A DNA stretch of 64,000 nt from Candidula unifasciata (GCA_905116865.2 CAJHNH020001113.1:1210001-1274000), one strand, 5' to 3'; positions 22,996 to 35,259 are shown, numbered from the stretch's first letter. Made by a program: numbers and translations. Notes: generated from the sequence alone by a model not told the origin.

Positions 22996-23860
22996 CTCAA
23001 TCTAATCTTCTTCAGTGTGTTGAACATACCTTTTTGTTGAACCAAATCAGAGTCTCTGAAGTCTTGCGGAACCTGTCCCTCTTGCCAGCAGAGTGTTATT
23101 AGCTGATGAATGTGTGGGGTTAGAATGTCTTTTCCACTCCAGATGATTTCAGTTGGAATTCCATCTCTGCCTGGGTCTTTCCCCGAAGCTGGCTAATCAA
23201 TTACATTCATAATTGCACCAGTTGGTGGAAATGTGACCAGATAGTAAAGAGTTGGTAGTGTCTTCATGGCATTCAGAGCGCCATCTGTTAGTTTAGTATC
23301 AACTGAATACAGCTCCGGATAAGGTCCTATCCATCTACCTAGCGGCTTCTTCTAGTCAATAATAGTTTACCCATGCACACTCTTTAGTAGCGCATTTTGT
23401 TTTCATAGTTTGTCCAGTGGCCTTCTTTATCCCTTCAAACATGCCTTTAAGGGTAGCACTACTGCTTACATTTTGAATGCTTTCATATAATTGAATCCAG
23501 TATTCGCACACCTGTCTACCTTTTGTAAATGATTTCTAGATTCTCTGAGTTTACTAAAAGTGTTCTTTGTTATTCTTTCATTGTTTCTAAGGATTATCAA
23601 CTGTTTACTGTCAATTTAGGGTTGGAGTGTCTGGCTATTTGCTTCAAACCAGTCCTTCAAACCAGTATTCTCTAACCCCATAGACTGATACAGCCGTTTG
23701 CATCCCATTTTAGGCTTGTTGTAGAGTTATCCTGGATATCAGTGAAAGCATCTTCGAGCTGTTGTTGGAACCAAAAATACTTTTCAGGGTTTTAGGTTTT
23801 AAAGAAGCCTGCCTAGAAATTATAGCAGGCAAACCAGTGTATGTTTACACACAATTCATA
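22995..23860 (-). pseudogene. LINE reverse-transcriptase N-terminal region, heavily decayed
   Basis: Minus-strand fragments resemble the region upstream of the RT catalytic core: a Glu-Gly-Gln-Val-Pro-Gln-Asp-Phe-Arg-Asp-Ser stretch (usual 'G-x-x-P-x-D-x-x-x-A') near 23060-23090, and others interrupted by many stops. Confidence 0.6.
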
Positions 23861-24660
23861 CATGCTGCCTTTTTGAAACGCAGGCAATTATATGTTTATT
23901 ACCTTCTTCCGGGACTGAAAGACTAAATAACGGTGTCAGCTAGTGCACCGACTCGTTAGTATCTTGTTTCTATTTTCCTGTGCATATTAATATCATTGAA
24001 AGAATTAAGCAGCTGTGACATGTCCTTTTGAATGTTCTTTGTCTGTTCTTAAATTCAAGTTGCTCTAATCACTCACCCCAGTTTTAGTCCACACACAGTC
24101 CGAAGAAAGTAGAATACAAGACCAACAATTAAGTGTGTGTGTGTATGTTTATGTGTGTGTGAGAGTGTGTATTTACGTGAGTGTTTGTGTGTGAGTGTGT
24201 GTGGGTGTTTGTTTACATCTACATAACCATTTTCATGCAGAGTACCATGATTCCTGAAAATGACGAGTGCAGTTCTTGATTTGCATGCTCGGGATATGAG
24301 GTTGTTGAGTGTGTGGGTCTCTCTGGTTCTATGATATCACATGTGGTACCGTGACTAGGTTCACCTAATGGTTTTTGACCATAGACTTCCCTGCACACAA
24401 ACAGGTGCGAGAATAAGGAAACCCAAGCTCCTTTTCCTCCATTATATGTTTACTGCCGATCTTAATCCATACTACGGTGAATGTTGACATTAAAACTACA
24501 CCATATTTAGGCATCATTAATTTTTTTTTTCCCATTACCTTGCAGAAAAAAGTTGAAACTCAAAATCTCTTATAAGCATCTTTTGTCATTTGGTAAAAAC
24601 ATACCCAGCACAAGCCAATCCACACAGCGATTATTTAGAGTATCACTGGAGAGTTAGGCC
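23860..24660. other. Intron 1 segment with no recognised feature
   Basis: Apart from a degenerate GT-rich tract at 24133-24215, nothing was recognised. Confidence 0.5.
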
Positions 24661-24670
24661 TTACCACTTA

Positions 24671-24793
<123 letters not shown>

Positions 24794-25140
24794 AAACGTG
24801 AATGGAAGACAACCCAGAAATCAAACAACAGAGAGGCACACCCTTAGCCTGCAGCAAAGTAGACCAGCCCAAAAATATATGAATGAAACGTGACCTACTT
24901 TGTTTGGGGGAATAACTGAAACCTAACCCCTGTTCTGCATGTTCTGGGGCTGTTGAAAGCTGTGTGGTCGTGTAGTATAGAACACGCGACTTCGGTGCTG
25001 ATGTAACTGAAGGTAAAACAAGGTGACACCCCTCCGACGTGGTAAAGTCTGAGAAAGTATGAATGACATGTCAGGTAGTGTGTAGATGGGCCGGAAAACG
25101 TGAGCAGGACCCAGATTATTTTACACCCAAAAAGTTAACG

Positions 25141-25141
<1 letters not shown>

Positions 25142-25226
<85 letters not shown>
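25142..25226. repeat. (TA)n microsatellite, about 85 bp
   Basis: Pure TA dinucleotide run. Confidence 0.97.
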
Positions 25227-25229
<3 letters not shown>

Positions 25230-25569
25230 TTCACATACATATTCTGGACACATCTGTAACCTCTGTGAACTGAATTCGTGCGTACAAATGGACGAGATAG
25301 GAGATCATTGTTTGGATATGTGATTCCCTGCCACAAAACACCAGATACATTTCTTTCTTCTCTGCTTGGTCAAGGATGCTAAAACAAGTAAAAAGCATTC
25401 TACTAGTTTTCTGTGTCAGAGGTAGCTAGGGGCGCCGCCACAGAGAAAACAATGATGGGGCTCCAAATGTTTAGAGGTGAGGGGTGTTTTAATCTTGTTT
25501 ATTTGCGCTATAATAATAACAATAATTGCACAATTATACGTGTGGGGGGAGGGAGGCTAATGTAGACTG

Positions 25570-25985
25570 TACTTAAATCGGATGTCTTAGGGCGAAAGGT
25601 GCAGATGTCGCAACTTAGCTTTAAACCACAACACAACGTGCCAATCTCCCTTTTGGAGTAAAAAGAAAAATTAGCACCCAGCGGGGAATCGAACACCCGT
25701 AACTGAAGACTTTAAGTCAGATATCGCAGCCCAGCTGTAAACCACAACACAACGTGCCAACCACCCTCTCAAGGGCGAACAAATATTACCCGTGACATGA
25801 ACAGTGAGCATCACGTCGCCGCTATCGCAGGCTAGCTGTAAACCACAAAATCGAACGGAAAAAAGCCTAGATACTGCAGCCTAGCTATAAACCACAACAA
25901 AACGTGGCAGCCACCCAGTTAGGCCCCCCCCCCCCCCTAAAAAAAATCACCCAGCGGGGAATCGAACCCCTATCACCCGAGTAAA
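25570..25985 (-). repeat. Irregular tandem cluster of tRNA-like units
   Basis: The words 'taaaccacaacacaacgtg' and 'cagcggggaatcgaac' recur (first word near 25620, 25738, 25835 and 25885; second near 25678 and 25953). On the minus strand the second word is a T-loop/B-box (GTTCGATTCCCC) and the first may be an A-box region. This suggests three to four tandem, truncated copies of a tRNA-derived repeat. Confidence 0.65.
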
Positions 25986-26689
25986 AAAAGTGAACGCTTA
26001 CAACTAACTACGCAGTAGAAAATGTAAAAGTAGAAATGAAAGTATATAATAATAAAGTGAAGGTCGGTGTTGCACAGTCAACGGTGGCCAAGTCATTAAA
26101 AATAAATCTGGGCGGCCAACGAAACAAATAATTTTTGACCGTTGCTGGAGCTTCGTCGTTCGTGGTTTCTGCGATTTTATGACAAAAAATAACGCTTTGA
26201 ATCAGAGGCAACGGTGTGTGAAAATTTTGAAGCAATCGGTTCAGTAGTTTCCGAGTTTAGAGCTAACGGCACCGGAAAATTAACATGTTTAATAATATAC
26301 ATAGGCACTGTTCTTTTCTTTGATATTGCCATTACTACTGTCTTTTCATTATTCAGTAAAAGCCCATGGTGTCATTTTCTACCACCACCGTATCTGTTTT
26401 TTTATAGTGCACATATCTAAGCATCGACCTGCAAACCAAAGTCACATATTTTAAATTCAGCCGGTGTGTATTTGAACCGAAAACCTTGATGAAGACAGGC
26501 AACTGTCTAGCCGCTACGCTACCGCGTGTATTAAAATATGGTTTCCTATCATACTCTAAGATATACACATCTTTCATTGGTGGTCATGCTTTCCCATATA
26601 TTGCGATTTCAAATCAGCATGTATCCATTCATTTGCTAACACCTTTCCGTGTAACGATTTAAAAAAAAAAGTTTTCCTTGCATTCTTAC

Positions 26690-27565
26690 TTACTTCTTCT
26701 TCTTCTTTCGTTCGCCTGAAATAAATTGTCTATATCAGCAGTTTTGTCTCTTGTATAAATTTCACTGTCGTTGTTAGTTCATTTAGTGGTCCATAAAGTT
26801 TACGTTCCACTGTTGTTCTTTCTGGCCAAAAGGTTTGCCTTAATGTGTCAAAATCGGTGCAGTCCTGGAGTACATGCTCTGCTGTCTGGGGCACATTTCC
26901 ACAGGTACACATGGCTAATAGGCCTATCTTGAATTTTGTGTACATGTGGTTACGTAATCGGTTGTGCCCTGTTCTGAGGCGGAGGATAATGACTTGTTCT
27001 GGTCTGTCCATAATAAAATAGTCGTCTTGTGCTGGGGCTGGTGGTTTCCTGATCGATTTAATGATTCTTTTCTTTTGGTGGTATGTGACTTGTACATCCG
27101 GCTGCTCTTTTGTCGCACCTTCCCCTGCCAGTTGATCAGCTTTCTTATTTCCAGGCACTACACAATGAGACGGTTTCCACTGCATAACGACTCTTCGCTG
27201 AACGCTGAGCTTTCTTATTTCCAGGCACTACACAATGAGACGGTTTTCACTGCATAACGACTCTTCGCTGAACGCTGAGTTGTGGCAGCAGTGTTTCCTA
27301 GACTGGAGTGCTTCAAGTACTGATTTAGCATCTGTCAGCCTTACCACATACTGTGAGCCAAGGTTGGTATTTAGCAGTTTCTCTGTAGCTATCTTGATAG
27401 CCTGGGTTTCTGCATCGTAGTTATGGCAGTACTTCCCGGTTGGTACGCTGGACTTATCCCTAGTACCATCTGGGAATTCGATGTACACTCCATTTCTAAC
27501 TGCACTTTCTGCGGACCCATCTGTATAGACTCTGACCCATTGTTCTTGTGGGTATTATTCATCAA
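26690..27565 (-). pseudogene. LINE RNase H domain, nearly complete, with a 70-bp internal duplication
   Basis: Read from about 27560 downwards, the minus strand encodes Tyr-Thr-Asp-Gly-Ser-Ala (first catalytic Asp), Asp-Ala-Glu-Thr-Gln-Ala (Glu), Leu-Thr-Asp-Ala-Lys-Ser (Asp), and Gly-Asn-Lys-Lys-Ala-Asp (last Asp). The Cys-rich tail of 18377-18917 follows. The (TTC)n at 26692-26706 is the (GAA)n tail. A 70-bp tandem duplication (27138-27207 and 27208-27277, one mismatch) splits the last motif from the rest and shifts the frame. Confidence 0.88.
27138..27277. repeat. 70-bp tandem duplication inside the RNase H relic
   Basis: Two adjacent 70-bp units differ by one base (ggtttcc versus ggttttc). 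The near identity means the duplication is young. Confidence 0.96.
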
Positions 27566-27959
27566 TATAACTGAGGGTGGCCATTCTGCGTTGTACACTA
27601 TCTTGCTCTTTCTTGTCAAATATCCCTTTCACATTTGTCTGGATTTGTACCGTTAGTTTACATTTGTCTCTCCATGGGGTTTGTTCCGGAATACTTTTAA
27701 GTGGGCAACCAATTTCTGGAAGGTCAGGAGTTTGTCAACATATTCTTTTTGCTTGGTGTATAAAGATGCTTCTTTTTAACCGTCCCTAGGCTAGGTTCTT
27801 AAATCTGTTTTCCATCGGGTGATCTGGCATACTGAGGAACTTTTCAGCTTGTATTTGCAACTTTGTATCTCTGCGTTCTCTCAGTGCCTGTGTTTTCCTA
27901 TCTTTCTCCATTTCTAATATGGGGGTTGATTTCATCCCTCCTTCTTAATTACAAAAGAC

Positions 27960-28100
27960 TTCTTCTTCATCAGCGTTCTGAGCCCTCAAGGTTCATTGCC
28001 GCAGATATCACCCGTCTCAACTCATCTCTCTGGTTGCCATTCTTCTTCAGCTTTCTGAGACCTCGAGGTTCATTGCTGTAGATATCACCCACCTCCAATT
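27960..28100. repeat. Two-copy diverged tandem repeat (about 75 bp)
   Basis: The words 'gttctgagccctcaaggttcattgc' and 'ttctgagacctcgaggttcattgc' are each followed by 'agatatcacccncctc'. A third relative lies at 59335-59365. Confidence 0.75.
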
Positions 28101-28194
28101 TTATTGTTGCTTCTCACTCTCCAAAGATTCGTCGAAATACTTTGTTTTCGGAAATTTATAATGAGGCTTAATCTATTTCAGCTGTGCTCCAAGT

Positions 28195-28385
28195 TTCAGA
28201 GCGATATTCTTCTTTTTCTTCTTGTTCACCGGCTGTGAATTCCGGCGGTAAGTCGCGGTTGTTCGTCCAAATGGACTTTTGGCTTTTACCTTGACCTGAG
28301 TTTTGCGTGTACATCCGTTTTACTGTCTTATTTGTTTGTAGTCCTGTACGAATTCTGATCGTCGGACTTTGAGCTTGCATGTGTG
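28195..28385 (-). repeat. Interspersed repeat F, copy 1
   Basis: The words 'ttcttcttgttcaccggctgtgaa' and 'ggttgttcgtcc' recur at 33010-33130, 52975-53045 and 58750-58935, and inverted at 55380-55480. Confidence 0.6.
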
Positions 28386-29128
28386 CCGTGGGGTATAACT
28401 TTGTCGGACGTTATTTCTTAGCCAGCTTATGAAGAGTTGCTGCCGTGGTGTACCTCAGCGCGGTGACGACGACACTGAGGATTGACAGAGGATGTACGTG
28501 GGTAGGATCTTGCTGCGAGAAATCGCCCACAAGAGATGTTACTCGTCTTGGCTACGGGTAAATCTCTCGGTCAGGGTTGATTCTCAGCAGCACAGTTTTC
28601 CATTCGCTTCCGAATTTTAACAGAAAGTTGTCATTTGATGGTACATTTAGCAAGCAATCCTTACTCATGTTCCGAATGAGTTTTGTTATACTTTTCACCC
28701 ATGCGTTTGGGGGCGGGCTGGTGAGAGCCAGAAAGGGCACTACACCTCTAGGGGCCGCCAGCTCCGAGATCCCCTGCCAACTCTGTTAATGCTCATTTGA
28801 GACATTATCCGTGGCGCACGACGGGGACGTGCGGCAGGAGTCTTGCATGAGGTTCCGTAAAACCAGAACAGTGAAGGACTGGCGCCCGAGTGGGGTACGG
28901 AATATCTCCTTATACACATCACTTCAGACTTAACTTCCCCTCATGCCTGTGACCGAAATCACCGCGCCACTCAGAGCGATATGAAACGTCTGGTCTTATC
29001 AACGCCTTATATATTTTCATCTTAGTGTTGGGAGATAGATACTTGACTTTGGCAGATATTAAAGGGCATAGTATACTTTATTTTCAGATTGTCTTCTAGA
29101 TTGTATTTCTTCTCTTAACAGTCTGGTA
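28385..29128. other. Intron 1 segment with no recognised feature
   Basis: Nothing was recognised on either strand. Confidence 0.45.
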
Positions 29129-29129
29129 G

Positions 29130-30021
29130 TCTGGTTGTCTTAGTTTCAGCTTCATAGCAAACGCGTCACCTCATCTTTGTTCTGCTCCTGTGCCAACGAA
29201 AAACACACAGAACGTGTATCACAGTCCCTTGTGGAAAGATTGACAGACTGCTGTCTCAGCATATCTAGCATACACACGCAATAAAAACACACGGTAGCCA
29301 TCAGAAGTGCTAACACAAACAGTCCGACATTAGAAATGCAGTTCATCATTGATGGTAGCAGAAGTCACCAACAGATCAGTAATTACCTACGCGATCAATT
29401 TTAATCACATACGGGCACCACCAACAGGTGGTCCAAAGGACGTTGTGTGGAAAAGCTCGCTCTCCTACGAGATACGCCTAGCCAAATCAGAGAGAGAGAT
29501 GACACTAAGAGGAGACACCAGATAAGAAGAGGAAAGAAACAAACAACTAACAACGGTGCAGGACGAGCGGTCTGAACCGGATGGAAGCATCAGGCCCAGA
29601 AATGGCGCAATACTAGAATTTAGTCACGAAAGTGACACAAATAACCCAGACCACAAATATAGGCGGAGTCAGTTAGCAACCGCGGCTAGCTAGCAGTAGT
29701 CTGAATGTGGTCGACCTTTTCATTTTTTTCTGAAAGGACTTGGATTTGGACCACCAACATTGCAACAACAGGCATTGCGCCATTTTCTGAATCTACAATT
29801 CACACTACCACGTTGGTCACAGTCGAAAAAACATTCCATAAGAAATCCGCAGCTCACAGTGTCACGCCATGCATTCAGCTATGAAGCTGGGCGACGAAAC
29901 TATATCCAGTCTAAAAATGGAGCAAAAATGCATCGGCCACCGTCCGGCAGAAGCAACAAATTTGCCTCGGCTCCAAACAGTGCCCCCTGCCTAGCGTCCA
30001 TTTTGACCGGAAGTCTCTTAA
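29130..30021 (-). repeat. Interspersed repeat G, copy 2, with an inserted 325-bp segment
   Basis: It matches repeat G on the minus strand, left part 29130-29424 and right part 29758-30021. The intervening 29425-29749 is absent from the sister copies and is flanked by the 8-bp direct repeat ACCACCAA (29417-29424 and 29750-29757). Confidence 0.8.
29425..29749. mobile_element. 325-bp insertion with 8-bp flanking direct repeat
   Basis: It is defined by comparison with the uninterrupted sister copies of repeat G. It starts CAGGTGGTCCAAAGG and ends near TTGGATTTGG. An 8-bp target duplication suggests a hAT-like non-autonomous element, but the inverted ends are weak. Confidence 0.6.
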
Positions 30022-30249
30022 CATGTTGGAGCAGTTTAAGTTTGCACGCAAAAACTTATTTCCACACAAAGAATGCCAAGTAAGAAATCTCGAAGTCGAC
30101 AACTGACAAATGCTGGTAAACAAAGAAAGGTCTACAAGAGCGTCGCAAACATTACGGAACAATCGAAACGCGACTCAGCTAGCATACTTATCCATAGCGT
30201 CTCAGGAGTTTAGGCAGCGTACGACAGTGCACCATCGTGTTCTAGTTCT

Positions 30250-30425
30250 TCTTAAAGCGGTGAAAATGACAACCATAACCGTTACAACGCACCCTAATTA
30301 TAACTTCTCACGAGGTTGAACGGGGTATCTGGTACTTGCCTTGTTGGCCTTTCGTATAGACTGAGACTTCATAATCTCAGGATGGCAAGGTAAACCTTTA
30401 GGTAGCCTTCTGCAAAGGACACACT
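30250..30425 (+). repeat. Interspersed repeat H, copy 1
   Basis: The words 'cgttacaacgcaccctaatta', 'ggtatctggtacttgcc' and 'gtaaacctttaggtag' recur at 45650-45890 (where a TA microsatellite splits them) and 48455-48610. Confidence 0.65.
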
Positions 30426-30519
30426 GATCACTTGATCGATTTTTCTCTGTCTTATTCTGTCTCTCTTTCTATAAATCTTCCTAGCTGTTACAACATATTC
30501 CACATCCCCTCCCCCCCCC

Positions 30520-30539
<20 letters not shown>

Positions 30540-30550
<11 letters not shown>

Positions 30551-31020
30551 CCTCTTCATGTCGCTTTTAACACATACGGCATTCGCAAGTGATCTCCATT
30601 GCTGCCAGTCTGCTGCTTTTCTCCCCATGGTATCCCATGTAAATTTACATTCTTTCAATCCCCGTTCTATTGTCCTTCTCCAGGTTTCCTTAGAACGTCC
30701 ATGTCTCCTTTTCCCATCTGCTTTCCATCGGAGAGCTGTTTTTGCCAGGGTGTCACAAGGCATTCTGCAAACACGTTCAAGGTATCTCCATCTTCTTACT
30801 TTGATAACATCTGCCAGTGATGCACATTATGTTTTCCTCTTCAATTCTTCATTTGTCATCTTGTTTGGCCAAAATATTTGTAGAATTCTCCTTAAACATA
30901 TATTTTGAAAAGTCTCAAGTTTATATGTAACTCCCGCTGTCATTGCCAACATTCACTGTTGTATAATAGTATTCTTAAAATGTTGCTCTTGTATATTCTG
31001 TTTTGTCTTCAAACTAAATG
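30540..31020 (-). pseudogene. LINE reverse-transcriptase C-terminus
   Basis: The minus strand, from about 30900 to 30545, encodes Trp-Pro-Asn-Lys-Met-Thr-Asn-Glu-Glu-Leu, a TAA, then Trp-Arg-Tyr-Leu-Glu-Arg-Val and Arg-His-Gly-Arg-Ser-Lys-Glu-Thr-Trp-Arg-Arg-Thr, ending Trp-Gln-Gln-Trp-Arg-Ser-Leu. This is the usual C-terminal layout of a BovB/RTE-type endonuclease-RT protein (GRPKETWRRT...W..RW...V.AL). A CA/TA microsatellite sits at its 3' end (30520-30550). Confidence 0.85.
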
Positions 31021-31261
31021 CCTTTGACTTCCATATATTGTTAAGCATAGCAATTAAGTGACATAATTGACGATTGCTTTTTTATGAAGTTTGTGATAAA
31101 TTATCTTTGTAGGTAGTTTCCACAGATGGCATTATGGGGGCGAGCAACAAAAAAAAAAAACAAAAAAAACAAAAAAGGGGGTGGGGGGGGGGGCAGAAGG
31201 CTCAAGATCTCTGCGTTTTTTTAGGCTCAATGTGCTTAAACCTTGTTTAACAGGATAATAG

Positions 31262-31590
31262 TAATAGTAAAAGTAATAGTTTAAAAAAGTAAAAGTGAAG
31301 GACCCTTTTCCACACCTTCAGGCGTATTGGGCATATAGGGCTAGATCTATACTTTATAGATCAATTTGCACTTGGTGGTCAACATCACGCTGACGCTTTT
31401 ACTTCCCTCGACTGCACCTGGTATCCATTCAAGGCGGGGTCGACTTAGTAGCCAAGGTCATTTCCGAAGAACGCCCGACTCCGCCAGGACCCGAACCCAC
31501 GACCTTGCGATCCACAGGCGAGCATCTTGCCGCTACACCACGGCGACTCCCTAACGAGCATCTGGCCGCTACACCACGGCGCCTCCCAAA
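31262..31590 (-). mobile_element. Family-A SINE, complete copy with both Pol III boxes
   Basis: On the minus strand a tRNA-like head (A box 'tggtgtagcgg', B box 'gggttcgggtcc') is followed by the 'gaccttggct' body, 'gcccaatacgcctgaagg', and a TTTAC/TTTTAC tail (31262-31300). At the head end, 31555-31590 repeats the first 30 bp, so part of a second head is joined. Confidence 0.85.
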
Positions 31591-31599
31591 GATAATTAT

Positions 31600-33000
31600 A
31601 TTCATTAATATAATTTTAACTACTATTATTATGTGCTGAATAGCAGATAAATACGAGATAACATATTTGAAATAATATGAAATGAGTAAACAAATACTTC
31701 AATAGATAACGCATATATTTGGTTATGGGACTGGAAAGAGGAGAAAGAGATTCAGCCAGCTTTCCAAATTGTCAAAGGATGAGAGACGATCGAGGTCAGC
31801 GGGACCTCCCACCCTTTTCCCCAATGTTTATAACGTCTAGATTCTTCATTCTGGCTGTCTGGGGAATGTTTAAAATTTGTAAATGCTATCCATAAAAAAA
31901 AATATGATACAACTCCAGAGTCCGATAAAATTGTAGCAGAAATATGTCAGCCGTTTGGATTGAATAAATAATACAGATTACGAAACAATATACGACGCAG
32001 GAGATACTTTTTTAGACATTTGAATATTAGATTTCATCACAATTTCTGAAGAAAAAAAATCAATTGATAAGGTATTATAAAAGCTGTCGGAGTAACAAGA
32101 AAGTTGGGAGCGGGAGGGGGGGGGGGAGAGAGAGAAGGAGGTTAAAATTAGAAGACAGTGATTGAAACGATTGGTTAGAAAACACATTAAATAATATGAC
32201 CATTTGATATGAATGTTCTGGTATCAGATACAATATTTAGCCATGCTGAAGAAATATAATACACACAAAGGAAGCTAAATATCAGACAAAAGATGGAATG
32301 AGAACAACCTCAGAGACGTATGATAAGCTTACAAAAGGTATAGAATGTAGCGCAGAAAAGATCCATTTCCGTCTAAAAATTCAATAAGGTAAGATAAACG
32401 GAAAGAAGAACTGGCAGAATCAAGTAACAACAGCAGCAGCAATGACGGCAGCAGAAACCGAAGAGGAAGAGGAAGGGGGAGAAGGAGGATGAGTCCTAGA
32501 ATTGGGGGGTGTGACAGAAGGAATATGTATAGTGAGCTTATAGGTCCCGTTTCATTTCATACAAATCTAGGAATAATCTCGGGAACAGAATGCACACTTA
32601 TAGTTACACCTGAAGACCTTTGTACATGTCTTAGTTGTAGATGCGTTTAACGCCTTATATTTATTGTCTGGGAATTGGAAAAAGGGAAGGGCAAAAAAAA
32701 AAGGGGGGGGGGGGAGGGGGGAGTATTGCATCGGAATTTATATTTTAAACGCCATGTGTTCGCAAGGATATCCCCCAAATGCCATTTACAGTAAATGTAA
32801 TCGACTCCTGTTCTTCTGAACTTTAGCATATGCGTTACCTGGTTGCTATGATGGAGTACCTAGCCGCTAGAAACTCAGAGAAGGATACCAACTCGTGAGA
32901 GAGGATTTAGTTCCCAGCACTAGCTGGCAATCGCGAAACTGGACATAGTTAACGCTCAACTCGTCTGAGTTTAAATATCTGGGAACGATATTCACAGAAG
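31600..33000. other. Intron 1 segment with low-complexity tracts only
   Basis: G-rich runs at 32110-32135 and 32700-32720 and a purine-rich block at 32440-32490. No gene or recognised element. Confidence 0.5.
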
Positions 33001-33009
33001 ATAAGGACA

Positions 33010-33135
33010 TTGGAAGAAGAAATTTTTCCTGTTTCTTCTTCGCGTTCACCAGCTGTAAACTGCAGCATAAAGCTCTGGTTGTTCGTCCTCGTCTGGACTC
33101 CAGCCCTGTTCCAGAAGACCAGAAGTGATACAATC
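33010..33135 (-). repeat. Interspersed repeat F, copy 2
   Basis: The stretch 'ttcttcttcgcgttcaccagctgtaa' with 'ctctggttgttcgtcctcgtctgg' matches the other repeat F copies. Confidence 0.6.
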
Positions 33136-33356
33136 AGGAATGAGGTCATAAAAGGGGGGGGGGGGACGGGGGGGGGGGGGGGGTTTCCACATAACTGATT
33201 CTAAATTGCATACAAGGACTGCAGATTAGGTGGTTTTCCCCGTTTTAGATAGAATGCTTTGAAACGCCATATCACACAAGTTATTCAGTTCATTAGTCTT
33301 TCCTCTTGAGCCTAAGGCGGCACATAGGGCAGAGGTCATAGATCTCATTGTTTGAC

Positions 33357-35006
33357 GACCTGTTTCAAGTCTAAGATGGTAATAAGATCCATCGTTGAGT
33401 TAGGCCTTAGATGGTAATTAGACCCATTGTTGAATTAGGTCTTAAATGGTAATTAGACCCATTGTTGAGTTAGGTCTTAGATGGTAATTAGACCCATTGT
33501 TGAGTTAGGTCTTAGATGGTAATTAGACCCATTGTTGAGTTAGGTCTTAGATGGTAATTAGACCCATTGTTGAGTTAGGCCTTAGATAGTAATTAGACCC
33601 ATTGTTGAGTTAGGTCTTAGATGGTAATTAGTAATTAGACCCATTGTTGAGGTAGGTCTTAGATGTTAATTAAACCTATTGTTGAGTTAGATCTTAGATG
33701 TTAATTAGACCCATTGTTGAGTTAAGTCTTAGATGGTAATTAAACCCATTGTTGAGTTAGGTCTTAGATGGTAATTAGACCCATTGGTGAGAGGTCTTAG
33801 ATGGTAATTAGACCCATTGTTGAGTTAGGTCTTAGATGGTAATTAGACCCATTGTTGAGTTAGATCTTAGATGTTAATTAGACCCATTGTTGAGTTAAGT
33901 CTTAGATGGTAATTAGTAATTAGACCCATTGTTGAGTTAGGTCTTAGGGGTTAATTAAACCCATTGTTGAGTTAGGTCTTAGATGTTAATTAGACCCATT
34001 GTTGAGTTAGGTCTTGGATGGTAATTAGACCCATTTTTGAGTTAGGTCTTAGATGGTAATTAGTAATTAGACCCATTGTTGAGTTAGGTCTTAGATGTTA
34101 ATTAAACCCATTGATGAGTTAGGTCATAAAGGTTAAATAAACCCATTGTTGAGTTAGGTCTTAGATGGTATTTAGTAATTAGACCCATTGTTGAGTTAGG
34201 TCTTAGATGGTAATTAGACCCATTGTTGAGTTAGGTCTTAGATGTTAATTAAACCCATTGATGAGTTAGGTCTTAAAGGTTAAATAAACCCATTGTTGAG
34301 TTAGGTCTTAGATGGTATTTAGTAATTAGACCCATTGTTGAGTTAGGTCTTAGATGGTAATTAGACCCATTGTTTAGTTAGGTCTTAGATGGTAATTAGA
34401 CCCATTGTTGAGTTAGGTCTTAGATGGTAATTAGACCCATTGGTGAGTTAGGTCTTAGATGGTAATTAGACCCATTGGTGAGTTAGGTCTTAGATGGTAA
34501 TTAGACCCATTGTTGAGTTAGGTCTTAGATGGTAATTAGACCCATTGGTGAGTTAGGTCTTAGATGGTAATTAGACCCATTGTTGAGTTAGGTCTTAGAT
34601 GGTAATTAGACCCATTGTTGAGTTAGGTCTTAGATGGTAATTAGACCCATTGTTGAGTTAGGTCTTAGATGGTAATTAGACCCATTGTTGAGTTAGGTTT
34701 TTAATGGTAATTAGACCCATTGTTGAGTTAGGTCTTAGATGGTAATTAGACCCATTGTTGAGTTAGGTCTTGGATGGTAATTAGACCCATTGTTGAGTTA
34801 GGTCTTAGATGGTAATTAGACCCATTGTTGAGTTAGGTCTTGGATGGTAATTAGACCCATTGTTGAGTTAGGTCTTAGATGGTAATTAGACCCATTGTTG
34901 AGTTAGGTCTTAGATGGTAATTAGACCCATTGTTGAGTTAGGTCTTGGATGGTAATTAGACCCATTGTTGAGTTAGGTCTTAGATGGTAATTAGACCCAT
35001 TGGTGA
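33357..35006. repeat. 35-bp minisatellite, about 47 copies, with higher-order variants
   Basis: The unit reads 'gttaggtcttagatggtaat' followed by 'tagacccattgttga'. Copies are nearly identical at the right half and more diverged at the left. Variant units carry an extra 7 bp ('tagtaat') near 33628, 33910, 34060, 34165 and 34318. A composite block containing 'aaaggttaaataaaccc' repeats at about 147-bp spacing (34096 and 34243). Confidence 0.97.
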
Positions 35007-35255
35007 TGGTTCTACGTAGAGTTTTTCTTGGTCTTCCCCGTTTTCTTTTCCCTTTTGGATTCCAAATGAGGGCTTGATGTATGAATCTTTTCTTATCAGT
35101 TCCTAATGCATTGCCGATGTAGTTTCAGCGGTGCTTTCTTGAAAAATTGGATACATTATCTTGCTTGACTAATACATGCTGTAGGAGATTGCAGATTGTG
35201 GAGAGGCAAGATATCCCACGCCAGTCGGCAAGGCGCCTAATGATGATGATCTTGC
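35007..35255. pseudogene. LINE fragments flanking the 35-bp array, ending in the TGATGATGAT tail
   Basis: 35007-35160 resembles an inverted LINE RT C-terminal tail. 35165-35255 has 'gattgcagattgtggagagg', 'gccagtcggcaaggcgc' and TGATGATGAT, the plus-strand 3' end shared by other copies. Confidence 0.65.
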
Positions 35256-35259
35256 GCTG

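Noticed and set aside
33357..35006. CRISPR array
   Set aside because: Units are contiguous with no unique spacers, and the DNA is clearly eukaryotic. The same applies to the 31-, 42- and 20-bp arrays.
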